A DNA stretch of 38,695 nucleotides from an uncultured Bacteroidia bacterium. Lineage in GTDB: Bacteria; Bacteroidota; Bacteroidia; Bacteroidales; F082. Positions 31,027 through 38,128 of the stretch are shown piece by piece (positions within the stretch are counted from its first letter, which is position 1; each line of letters starts with the position of its first letter). The translations under genes and the position numbers were made by a program. Under the pieces are notes generated by a model, which was given only the letters and a program-made list of their open reading frames with translations, was not told the DNA's origin and made no database searches. The stretch covers positions 1 to 38,695 of the forward strand of contig CADCML010000026.1 in assembly GCA_902802535.1 (NCBI GenBank), read 5' to 3'.

Positions 31027-31674
31027 ATGAAAAAAATCATCATCATCGACGGAGGCCCGCGTGCCACTTTCAACACGGCCTCAATGCTCAAGAAATTCGC
31101 TGAAGGAGCCGGTTCCGTCAGCAACGAAATCGAGGTGAAGACCATGCGCCTCTATGCCCTCGACTACAAAGGCTGCATGTCGTGCATGGCCTGCAAAATC
31201 AAGGGCAAAGCCTCGCAGGTGTGCAAATACAAGGATGCTTTGACTCCTGTCTTGGAGGAGATTGCGCAAGCTGATGGCCTAGTTTTAGGTTCGCCCAACT
31301 ATTTCGGCGAAATCACTGGACAGATGCGGGCTTTCTTGGAGCGTTTGGCCTTCCCGTGGCTCTCTTACAACGACTACAGCATCACCGCCCCGAAACGGAT
31401 GCCCGTGGTGCTGGTGGAAACGCAAAACGGTGGAGTTGGCGGCAGCAACTGCAATGGCTACGGCACGATGGAGCCTTGCATCGCCAAAGCCCTCGGACAA
31501 CCGGAAAAGCTGTTTGCCAACAACACCTACCAAGTGAAGAACTACGCCAATTTCGAGTTGGGAGGATTCTCGGAGGAAGCCAAACGCAAGTATCGCGAGG
31601 AGCACTGGGAAGAAGACCAGCAAAAGGCCTTTAATGCAGGAAAACGGATGGCGGAAACAATCATTAAGGCGTGA
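31027..31674 (+). CDS. Flavodoxin-like iron-sulfur-type flavoprotein, copy 2
   Basis: The 215-residue protein starts at the ATG at 31027 (MKKIIIIDGGPRATFNTASM), the same start as copy 1. It keeps the Cys cluster CMSCMACKIKGKASQVC and the loops LVLGSPNYFGEITGQMRAF and FPWLSYNDYS. By eye, identity to copy 1 is high (well above half the residues). It is read in the same direction as the DUF362 gene, 31 bases downstream of it, and its stop overlaps the next gene (TGATG). The NADPH-dependent or Fe-S role is inferred from the family. Confidence 0.88.
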   Translation: MKKIIIIDGGPRATFNTASMLKKFAEGAGSVSNEIEVKTMRLYALDYKGCMSCMACKIKGKASQVCKYKDALTPVLEEIAQADGLVLGSPNYFGEITGQMRAFLERLAFPWLSYNDYSITAPKRMPVVLVETQNGGVGGSNCNGYGTMEPCIAKALGQPEKLFANNTYQVKNYANFELGGFSEEAKRKYREEHWEEDQQKAFNAGKRMAETIIKA

Positions 31675-32273
31675 TGAGAAAGCTGTTATTGGTTTTGGCC
31701 TTAGCCTGTTCGTTCAGCCTCTTTGGGCAACCCATCGACACGATAGCGATGCGCTCGGCCATCGAGAGGCAGTTGGCCACCTATCCCGAATCCACTTTGC
31801 AGGACATCTACAAGAGTTTCTACCAAGAGCATTTCGGTCCGGGCCATATCATCAGCGACACGGCCTCGGCGCGACGTTATCTGATGCGCGAACTTTCGGA
31901 AATGGGCAAAACCCAATCGCCTTATTTTGAGCCTACGGGCAGCCAAGGTGATTACATTCGCGTCTGTCTCTCCGCCATTGCCGACAGCCTGATTACAGCC
32001 GAGCAACTATTAGATGCTTTAATTAAGAGCGCCAATTCCTGGCAAGATCCGACCGTCAGTTGGTTGGAGAAATGGGAAGCCATCGTCAGCATCATACAAG
32101 CGAATAAGATTGAATTAGAAGGCTTTGAGACCGACCTTCCCCTGCTGACCGAAGCCGCCCGAAACCACCAAGCCGTTCACCACAGCCGCCTTTACAACGA
32201 GGCCTATCACCCGCATTACCGCATTGTTGAACGCGGTATTTTTGAGCGGGAGTTGAGGCAGGCATTGAAATAG
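31674..32273 (+). CDS. Secreted hypothetical protein of the redox operon
   Basis: The ATG at 31674 overlaps the upstream stop (TGATG), giving 199 residues; a GTG one codon earlier is less likely. There is a signal peptide (RKLLLVLALACSFSLFGQ). The mature part is helical and has FYQEHFGPGHIISDTASARRYLMREL, ETDLPLLTEAARNHQAVHHSRLYNEAYHPHYRI and few Cys. I know the look of this protein from Bacteroidota but no function. Translational coupling with the flavodoxin gene argues that it belongs to the same pathway and works in the periplasm. The His-rich end (HHSR, HPHYR) might bind metal. Confidence 0.75.
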   Translation: MRKLLLVLALACSFSLFGQPIDTIAMRSAIERQLATYPESTLQDIYKSFYQEHFGPGHIISDTASARRYLMRELSEMGKTQSPYFEPTGSQGDYIRVCLSAIADSLITAEQLLDALIKSANSWQDPTVSWLEKWEAIVSIIQANKIELEGFETDLPLLTEAARNHQAVHHSRLYNEAYHPHYRIVERGIFERELRQALK

Positions 32274-32352
32274 GTTGTTTATACGTATAATTGAGTAGGA
32301 GAATTTAGACGGTATAATTATTTTTTAAAAACATCATTTTCAATAATATATC

Positions 32353-32394
32353 CGACAGCAAACGACAACAAACGACTGCTGTCGACAACAAACG
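32353..32394. repeat. Cluster of three CGACAACAAACG-type direct repeats with an inverted arm
   Basis: CGACAGCAAACG (32353-32364), CGACAACAAACG (32363-32374) and CGACAACAAACG (32383-32394), with TGCTGTCG (32377-32384) as the inverse of the first eight bases. It lies in an AT-rich gap (32274-32456) before a nuclease-like gene and may be an operator or a leftover of a mobile element. Confidence 0.5.
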
Positions 32395-32456
32395 TTTAAT
32401 CACCGGGTAGGTCTTGACAAGGTTTGCATCTTTGCGACGTAAAAAGCAAAGATATT

Positions 32457-32924
32457 ATGGCAAAACAAACTAACGACAAAGAAAACCCGAAAGAAACGAT
32501 AAACTTCGGTACTGTTTATAAAGCCATGGAGCACCTCCGCAACGTCAAGACTGGAATCTGTATTCATGCCTTCAAAAGAGATGATATTGGGGATGTTGAT
32601 ATTGCTTGGGGACAACCTAATGACCCTAAAACGGGAAAAGGCGGATATGGCCTTTCACATATTCTTACAGATCACGGCGATGAAATCAAGGATTTTAATT
32701 TTGACCCGATAGACTTCATTCTTCTGATTCTTAACTTTGGTAAATTGAATAGTCAGGGGAAGAAAAACCGAATCTATCTCGAAGGTAAAGATTATAGGCT
32801 GATTGTTACCACAGAATGGTATGGGGTGAAACAGCAACTTCTGCTCACCGCCTTTGACCTTCGTCCCATTTCGAGGAAGAACCCACAGCGAGCCAAAGAA
32901 ATGAGAAAAGCCTCTAAAAGATAG
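32457..32924 (+). CDS. PBECR-type nuclease-like protein (phage barnase/EndoU/colicin/RelE-like superfamily)
   Basis: The 155-residue protein starts at the ATG at 32457 (MAKQTNDKENPKETINFGTV). The pattern DIAWGQP...GGYGLSHILTDHGDEI, a central hydrophobic strand, RIYLEGKDYRLIVTTEWYG and QQLLLTAFDLRP matches the phage and mobile-element PBECR1-like domains, where KHI/H and WLLTA are conserved; the catalytic role is inferred. The C-terminus is very basic (RKNPQRAKEMRKASKR). The gene is AT-richer than its neighbours, lacks an antitoxin partner, and is closed by a strong terminator that overlaps the stop. It is probably a recent arrival. A toxin or effector role is not shown. Confidence 0.6.
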   Translation: MAKQTNDKENPKETINFGTVYKAMEHLRNVKTGICIHAFKRDDIGDVDIAWGQPNDPKTGKGGYGLSHILTDHGDEIKDFNFDPIDFILLILNFGKLNSQGKKNRIYLEGKDYRLIVTTEWYGVKQQLLLTAFDLRPISRKNPQRAKEMRKASKR

Positions 32925-32931
32925 AGGCTTT
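32907..32931 (+). terminator. Terminator hairpin overlapping the stop of the nuclease-like gene
   Basis: AAAGCCTCT (32907-32915) pairs with AGAGGCTTT (32923-32931) around a short loop that contains the stop codon. Flanking A and T runs make a plausible intrinsic terminator on either strand. Confidence 0.7.
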
Positions 32932-33141
32932 AGACTTCGTTATCTCCGCAAGGATACTCGTAGGATCGATTTTACAGCCAACCCTGTTTATTGGCCAACG
33001 ACAATGCAAAATTACAACTTTTTCACGAACCCGCAAGAAGGATGGAGAAAAATTAGTTTTCCGCTAAGGACAACATGTTCCGTTTTGGAACTTATTGATA
33101 ATAACCGAGAAAGAAACAACAATTATTTCAACGGATTTCCC

Positions 33142-33149
33142 TATCTTTG
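33142..33149 (+). promoter_or_regulatory. -7 element of the flavin-reductase fusion gene
   Basis: TATCTTTG fits TAnnTTTG, 43 bases before the ATG at 33193. The gap 32925-33192 has no other gene. Confidence 0.55.
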
Positions 33150-33192
33150 CCATCGTTAAACCATTGTATAACCTATAAAGCATTATTTCCCT

Positions 33193-34110
33193 ATGAAACA
33201 ACCCATTAAAGTAACCGAAGCCATTTTCCCGATGCCCGTTTTGCTCGTGGCTACCTACAACGAAGACGGCACTATTGACGTGATGAACGCCGCTTGGGGC
33301 ACTATGCTCGACCGCGAGCGCGTAGCCCTCAACCTGACTGAAACCCACAAGACCGTGGAAAACATCAAACAACGCAAGGGCTTTGTCGTCCATATCGCTG
33401 ATGCCGCCCATGTGGTGGAAGCCGACTATTTCGGTGTCGTTTCGGGCAAGACCGAGAAGGATAAGTTCGCTAAGAGCGGTCTCACCGCGACCAAATCCAC
33501 ATTGGTGGACGCTCCCGTCATCAACGAACTGCCTATCGCCATGGAGTGTGAGTTCATCGAATACCAAAGCGACGACACAGGCCTTGGCGTCATCGGCAAG
33601 GTGCTGCAGACCTCCGTCGAGGCCGACAAGATGAAGGACGGCAAAGTGGACGTGGAAGCCCTGCAAGCCATCACCTTCGACCCTTACACACACGGCTATT
33701 ATCAAGTCTCAAAGCGCGTTGGCGAGGCCCTAATTCTTTTAGCCTTTATGATTCTTCCAGTATTGCCAACATCGGCCCAAATCGACCTCCAAAGCCAGCA
33801 ATATGGAGAACGCATCGTCCGCCTCGCCGAAATTGAAGTGGTGCCTGAATTTTTGGAGGAATATATCGCTTTCGCCAAGGAAGTCGGCGAGACTTCTGTT
33901 AAGGTGGAGCCTGGCGTGCTGACCCTCTTCTCGATGCAAACCAAAGAAGACCCCTGCAAAATCTACATCCTCGAAATCTACGCCGACCAAGAGGCCTACC
34001 AAAGCCACATCCAGACCGCCCATTTCAAGAAATATAAGGAAGGCACGGTCAAGATGGTGAAGAGCCTGAAACTGATTGATGTCAACCCGCTGGCTGGGAT
34101 GGTGCGTTGA
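33193..34110 (+). CDS. Flavin-reductase-like domain fused to a monooxygenase (ABM/YgiN-like) domain through a signal-like helix
   Basis: The 305-residue protein has two parts. Residues 1-179 form an FMN-binding split barrel of the flavin reductase-like type (MPVLLVATYNEDGTIDVMNA, VVEADYFGVVSGKTEKDKFA, VDAPVINELPIAMECEF). Normally such a protein continues only a few residues past SKRVGEA. Here it runs straight into ALILLAFMILPVLPTSAQ, a perfect signal peptide ending at a cleavage-like site, then an ABM domain (IVRLAEIEVVPEFLEEYIAF, FKKYKEGTVKMVKSLKLIDV; residues 205-297). This looks like two adjacent genes, one cytoplasmic and one secreted, joined in frame by a deletion near 33729/33730. Whether the fusion works is unclear. 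The N-terminal part is a paralogue of the lipoprotein at 36777-37472. Confidence 0.8.
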   Translation: MKQPIKVTEAIFPMPVLLVATYNEDGTIDVMNAAWGTMLDRERVALNLTETHKTVENIKQRKGFVVHIADAAHVVEADYFGVVSGKTEKDKFAKSGLTATKSTLVDAPVINELPIAMECEFIEYQSDDTGLGVIGKVLQTSVEADKMKDGKVDVEALQAITFDPYTHGYYQVSKRVGEALILLAFMILPVLPTSAQIDLQSQQYGERIVRLAEIEVVPEFLEEYIAFAKEVGETSVKVEPGVLTLFSMQTKEDPCKIYILEIYADQEAYQSHIQTAHFKKYKEGTVKMVKSLKLIDVNPLAGMVR

Positions 34111-34118
34111 CTAATTTG

Positions 34119-34161
34119 AAAAATCCCTGAAATCTTTGAACTATGGTTTTCAGGGATTTTT
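34119..34161. terminator. Intrinsic terminator, usable in both directions
   Basis: AAAAATCCCTGAAA pairs with TTTTCAGGGATTTTT across a short loop. It lies just after the fusion gene and before the AlbA_2/ATPase gene. Confidence 0.75.
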
Positions 34162-34185
34162 TTCGGCGTAGTGGAAAAAAACAAT

Positions 34186-34193
34186 TATCTTTG
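34186..34193 (+). promoter_or_regulatory. -7 element of the AlbA_2/ATPase gene
   Basis: TATCTTTG fits TAnnTTTG and is 20 bases before the ATG at 34214. Confidence 0.5.
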
Positions 34194-34213
34194 CAGACGC
34201 ATTTGTTGGGAAA

Positions 34214-35611
34214 ATGACCGAGACGAACCGCATAGAATTCAAGCGCGAACTGACCCGCGAACTCGACATTGAACGGGAAGTTGTGGCGTTCCTCAATTAT
34301 CACGAGGGCGGTATGCTTTATATCGGCATTGATGACAGCGGGAAACCTATTGGCGTACAAGACATTGATGGCGATATGCTGAAGATTAAAGACCGCATAC
34401 GCAACGGAATTTCCCCTTCGCCGATGGGCTTGTTTGATGTTATGGTGGAACGCATAGACGACATCCCCGTGATTAAAATTTTCGTTGCAAGCGGAAGCGA
34501 AAAGCCTTACTACAAAACCAAATTTGGATTGTCGGAACGAGGTTGTTTCATTCGAGTCGGCACGGCTGCGGAGCCAATGACACCGAAGCAAATAGAAGAC
34601 TTGTATTCCAAGAGAGTCCGTTTGTCGCTGAAAAACATCCCATCGCCTCACAAAGAATTGACATTCCGTCAATTGCACATCTATTATGACAGTCAACATC
34701 TGACTTTAAATGAAAGTTTTGCCCAAAACCTTGACTTGTTGACGGCGGATGGAGGCTACAACTATGTCGCCTATTTGTTGGCTGATACCAACAGTATGTC
34801 CATCAAATTGGCCAAATATGCGGGCACGGACCGAGACGAATTGATTGAAAACCACGAATATGGGTATTGCTCGTTATTGAAAGCTACGGATCAAGTCCTT
34901 AATCGGTTGCAAGTCGAGAACACGGTCAAGAGCAGCATTGGCTATCCCTATCGGACGGACACTCCACTTTGGAACGAGCGTGCTGTGCGCGAATTGGTCA
35001 TCAATGCCATCGTACATAACGATTATTTCAATGAGGTCTCGCCCAAGTTTGAACTTTTTTCTGACCGTTTGGAAATCACTTCGGCAGGCTCTTTGCCCAA
35101 TGGGATGAGCAAAGCTGATTTTTTTAACGGCGTAAGCAATCCCCGCAACAAAGAACTGATGCGTGTCTTCAGGGATGTGGATTTGGTGGAATCGTTGGGT
35201 ACGGGTTTGCAACGTGTACTCAAGGTTTACAATGAGGAGAGTTTTGTGTTTATGGACAATTTTATGCGGGTGGTAATCCCGTATGCTTGGCTGCCTTCAA
35301 ACTCAGAGGATGGAGAGGTAAATGTCCCAGTAAATGTCCTAGAAAATGTCCTAGAAAACAGCGAGAAAAATTTAATACAATTAACTGAAAGACAAATACA
35401 TATAATTTTTAGACTAAAAGAAACAGGTAAAATGAATGTCCTAGAAAATGTCCTAGAAAACGAAAAGGAATCATCCGCATCGTTGGCTGAGTATTTTGGT
35501 GTAAATGAACGAACAATAAGACGGGATTTACAGTTTTTACAAAGACAAGGACATATCCGCCACATTGGTCCCGACAAAGGTGGCCATTGGGAACTAATTG
35601 AAAAAGAATGA
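34214..35611 (+). CDS. AlbA_2/HATPase_c_4 transcriptional regulator-like protein with NVLE tandem repeats
   Basis: The 465-residue protein begins with an AlbA_2 (Schlafen-type) domain: EFKRELTRELDIEREVVAFLN and MLYIGIDDSGKPIG (residues 1-130). In the middle is an HATPase_c_4-like domain with the N-box REL(V)INAIVHNDY (about 256) and FSDRLEITSAGSLPNGMSKA, ESLGTGLQRVLKVY. A C-terminal winged helix (ASLAEYFGVNERTIRRDLQF) follows. The linker carries NVPVNVLENVLEN and again NVLENVLEN, a 12-base tandem repeat common in this family. Members are thought to be DNA-binding regulators with an ATPase-like fold; no target is known here. It is 29 bases upstream of the DUF362-2 gene, so it could regulate it. 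Confidence 0.82.
   Translation: MTETNRIEFKRELTRELDIEREVVAFLNYHEGGMLYIGIDDSGKPIGVQDIDGDMLKIKDRIRNGISPSPMGLFDVMVERIDDIPVIKIFVASGSEKPYYKTKFGLSERGCFIRVGTAAEPMTPKQIEDLYSKRVRLSLKNIPSPHKELTFRQLHIYYDSQHLTLNESFAQNLDLLTADGGYNYVAYLLADTNSMSIKLAKYAGTDRDELIENHEYGYCSLLKATDQVLNRLQVENTVKSSIGYPYRTDTPLWNERAVRELVINAIVHNDYFNEVSPKFELFSDRLEITSAGSLPNGMSKADFFNGVSNPRNKELMRVFRDVDLVESLGTGLQRVLKVYNEESFVFMDNFMRVVIPYAWLPSNSEDGEVNVPVNVLENVLENSEKNLIQLTERQIHIIFRLKETGKMNVLENVLENEKESSASLAEYFGVNERTIRRDLQFLQRQGHIRHIGPDKGGHWELIEKE
35320..35461. repeat. 12-base tandem repeat units coding NVLE
   Basis: Units of AATGTCCTAGAA occur at about 35320-35359 (3-4 units, the first degenerate) and again at about 35435-35461 (2 units) inside the AlbA_2/ATPase gene. 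The unit length is a multiple of three, so copy number could vary without frameshift. Confidence 0.8.
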
Positions 35612-35640
35612 AATACATAAACAATAAACAAATAAACAAA

Positions 35641-36675
35641 ATGAAGAAATTAGCAACAACCCTTTTGTGCGCTTTGGCCTTCGCCGCCTGCACAAACAAC
35701 CAACCTGAAGACAATCAAAACAATCAAACTAATACGAATATGGAAAACACAGCAAAAGTCTATCTAACGCGCAACATCAGCCCCGAAGCTTTGGTGAACA
35801 TCTACAAGGCTTTGGGCGTGGAAGCCAAAGGCCGCGTGGCCGTGAAAATCTCGACTGGCGAGGGCAGCAACCCCAACTACCTGAAGCCCGAACTCATCAA
35901 AAACCTTGTTCACGAGGTGGACGGCACCATCGTGGAGTGCAACACCGCCTACGGCAATGGCCCCGGCGACGAGAAGGACGAGCGCAACAACTCGGCCGTC
36001 CACTGGGAAGTCATCCGCAGGCACGGCTTCACCGACTACTTCCCCGTTGACATTATGGATGAGTACGACGAAATCCGCATTCCCGTGAAGGACCAATCGC
36101 ACATCAAGTATGACATCGTGGGCGGCCATATCGCCAACTACGACTTTATGATTGCCCTCAACCACTTCAAGGGTCACCCGATGGGCGGCTACGGCGGTGC
36201 GCTGAAGAACCTCAGCATCGGTTGCGCCAGCAGCAACGGCAAGGCTTACATCCACTCGTCGGGAAAGATGGAGAAACTCGATATGGCCAAACTTTGGACG
36301 CCCGAATACATCGGCGACCAGGACGGCTTCCTTGAGAGCATGGCAGCGGCGGCCCAAGCGGTGACGAACTATTTCCAAAAGAGGCAGGGCATCATCTATA
36401 TCAATGTGATGAACAATATGAGCATCGACTGCGACTGTGTCGATCATCCCGCCCCCGTGAAACTTGAAGACTACGGCATCCTCGCCTCGACCGACCCCGT
36501 AGCCCTCGACCAAGCTTGTGTGGACATCATCAACAACCAAGAGGTGACCGCCACCAACGACCCCACCGACCTGCTCAGCCGCATCGACAAGCAGCACGGC
36601 ACCCACACCATCGAACACGCCGAAGCCATCGGATTGGGAACAAGAAAATACACTATTGTCAGCATTGACAAATAG
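35641..36675 (+). CDS. DUF362 lipoprotein, copy 2
   Basis: I choose the ATG at 35641 (MKKLATTLLCALAFAACTNN), a lipoprotein signal with Cys17, giving 344 residues. The DUF362 domain resembles copy 1 throughout: VAVKISTGEGSNPNY, ECNTAYGNGPGDEKD, HFKGHPMGGYGGALKN, NVMNNMSIDCDCVDHP, GILASTDPVALDQACVDI and GLGTRKYTIVSIDK at the end. A Met34 at the start of the body (MENTAKVYLTRNIS) may be the ancestral cytoplasmic start. The leader closely matches that of the flavin-reductase lipoprotein at 36777, and the linker is Asn-rich. It probably acts in the cell envelope with that protein. Confidence 0.88.
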   Translation: MKKLATTLLCALAFAACTNNQPEDNQNNQTNTNMENTAKVYLTRNISPEALVNIYKALGVEAKGRVAVKISTGEGSNPNYLKPELIKNLVHEVDGTIVECNTAYGNGPGDEKDERNNSAVHWEVIRRHGFTDYFPVDIMDEYDEIRIPVKDQSHIKYDIVGGHIANYDFMIALNHFKGHPMGGYGGALKNLSIGCASSNGKAYIHSSGKMEKLDMAKLWTPEYIGDQDGFLESMAAAAQAVTNYFQKRQGIIYINVMNNMSIDCDCVDHPAPVKLEDYGILASTDPVALDQACVDIINNQEVTATNDPTDLLSRIDKQHGTHTIEHAEAIGLGTRKYTIVSIDK

Positions 36676-36704
36676 GCCATTTTCGCAAAGATGGCTAAAC
36701 AATT

Positions 36705-36735
36705 CCCCGAAAACTTTGGCTTAGAGTTTTCGGGG
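36705..36735. terminator. Intrinsic terminator after DUF362 copy 2
   Basis: CCCCGAAAAC (36705-36714) and GTTTTCGGGG (36726-36735) form a perfect 10-pair stem with an 11-base loop, followed by ATTTT. Just downstream is TATTTTTG (36743-36750), a -7 element for the next gene, so that gene has its own start. Confidence 0.75.
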
Positions 36736-36742
36736 ATTTTCC

Positions 36743-36750
36743 TATTTTTG
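36743..36750 (+). promoter_or_regulatory. -7 element of the flavin-reductase lipoprotein gene
   Basis: TATTTTTG fits TAnnTTTG, 26 bases before the ATG at 36777. A TTTG at 36715-36718 is 24 bases upstream, longer than the usual 19-21. Confidence 0.5.
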
Positions 36751-36776
36751 CAGCCGAAACACAAAACATCAAAACC

Positions 36777-37472
36777 ATGAAGAAAATAGCAGCAACTATC
36801 TTGTGCGGACTGGCCCTTGCCGCCTGCACTAACAACCAACAAAGTGAAAACGTTCAAAACAACACGAACCCTGATAACCAACAGAAACAACAAAAAGTCG
36901 AAGAGGTTTCGGGGCGTGTGAACTTCGGCGCACAGCACGCCTTGGTGACCACGCCGCAACCTTGCGTGATGATTGCCACATGGGACAAGAACCACACGCC
37001 CGACGTGATGATGGCGGCATGGGCTGGTCAACTCGACTACAACCAAATCGTCATCAGCCTTTCGGAACACAAAACGACCGACAACTTGCGTGAAACGGGC
37101 GCCTTCACCGTGAGTTTCGCCGACGAGCGCACAGTGGCCGAGTCGGACTATTTCGGCACGGTGAGCGGACATGATGTCGCGAACAAGGTAGCCAAAGTAG
37201 GCTTCACAGTAACCCCCAGCCCCAATGTTGACGCGCCCATCGTCAACGAGTACCCGTTGACATTGGAGTGTCGCGTGGTGAGTTTCGAGAATGGCATGTT
37301 GATTGGCGAAGTAATCAACCAAAGTGCCGACGAGAGTATCCTCACCGACGGCAAGATTGACTTGGCCAAACTGAAGCCCATCGTCTTCGATGCCTCGGGC
37401 GTGAGTTACCGCGCCATCGGCGAAGAAGTCGGCAAAGCATGGGGCGACGGAAAGAAATTCATTGAAGAATAA
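36777..37472 (+). CDS. Flavin-reductase-like lipoprotein (FMN-binding split barrel, exported)
   Basis: The 231-residue protein has a lipoprotein signal (LCGLALAAC, Cys17), an Asn/Gln-rich linker (residues 18-41) and a split-barrel domain. Matching features with the cytoplasmic-type paralogue at 33193: DVMMAAWAG, FTVSFADERTVAESDYFGTV, VDAPIVNEYPLTLECRV and the end RAIGEEVGKAWGDGKKF. Proteins of this family normally lie in the cytoplasm and use FMN; an exported one would need flavin in the envelope. The leader DNA matches that of the DUF362 gene upstream (52 of 63 bases by hand count), which suggests a captured leader. A cytidylate-kinase-like gene follows 14 bases later. Confidence 0.85.
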   Translation: MKKIAATILCGLALAACTNNQQSENVQNNTNPDNQQKQQKVEEVSGRVNFGAQHALVTTPQPCVMIATWDKNHTPDVMMAAWAGQLDYNQIVISLSEHKTTDNLRETGAFTVSFADERTVAESDYFGTVSGHDVANKVAKVGFTVTPSPNVDAPIVNEYPLTLECRVVSFENGMLIGEVINQSADESILTDGKIDLAKLKPIVFDASGVSYRAIGEEVGKAWGDGKKFIEE

Positions 37473-37486
37473 AACAGATATTCACT

Positions 37487-38128
37487 ATGGAAAACCAAAA
37501 GATTATCATCACAATCAACCGCGAGTGCGGCAGCGGAGGTGGCGAGATTGCCCGTCTGCTGGGAGAAAAATTGGGGCTCAAGGTTTACGGTCGCGCCATA
37601 TTGCAAAGCGTTGCCGATCATTTTAAAATGACCCTTGAAAACATGGACCGTGTTAAGGCGCAAAAAACCAGTTGGTGGAGTGACTTCTGTTACTTTTATC
37701 GCCAGTTTGATACGACCAGCCATCCGGATGTCTACTATCCAGAGGCCACGCCGTTGACCCTTTATTATGCCGAGGCTCGTTTGTTGCGCGAATTAGCCGA
37801 ACAAGAGAGCTGCATCATCGTGGGTCGTGCGGGTTTCCACATCTTCCGCGACAATCCCAATGCGTTGCATCTGTTCATCATGGCCGACCGTGACGCACGT
37901 ATCGCCCGCATCGCCGCCAAGCAAAACCTCAGCCCCGAAGAGGCTGCCAAGGTCATCGACGAAACCGACAAGGCTCGCGACACATTCGTCAAAACTGTCG
38001 CCGAAACCTCGCGCTACGATGCCCGCAACTATGACTTCGTCCTTAACGTCACCAACATGCCCACCGACGCGGTGGCACAGTTCCTCGCCGACAATATCAA
38101 GAAAAAGTATCCTTTCTTGGCGAAATAG
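37487..38128 (+). CDS. Cytidylate-kinase-like family protein
   Basis: The 213-residue protein starts MENQKIIITINRECGSGGGE, a P-loop variant typical of the CMP-kinase-like family, then YAEARLLRELAEQESCIIVGRAGFHIF and ADRDARIARIA, with a C-terminal DFVLNVTN strand. It belongs with the cytidylate-kinase-like proteins that are distinct from Cmk. The substrate is unknown. It follows the flavin-reductase lipoprotein by 14 bases, so it may share a transcript. Its 3' end overlaps the convergent AraC gene by 32 bases. Confidence 0.88.
   Translation: MENQKIIITINRECGSGGGEIARLLGEKLGLKVYGRAILQSVADHFKMTLENMDRVKAQKTSWWSDFCYFYRQFDTTSHPDVYYPEATPLTLYYAEARLLRELAEQESCIIVGRAGFHIFRDNPNALHLFIMADRDARIARIAAKQNLSPEEAAKVIDETDKARDTFVKTVAETSRYDARNYDFVLNVTNMPTDAVAQFLADNIKKKYPFLAK

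Noticed and set aside
32353-32394. Repeat cluster as a possible CRISPR array or iteron origin
   Set aside because: Units are only 12 bases, partly overlapping, without regular spacers, and no cas or replication gene is near.
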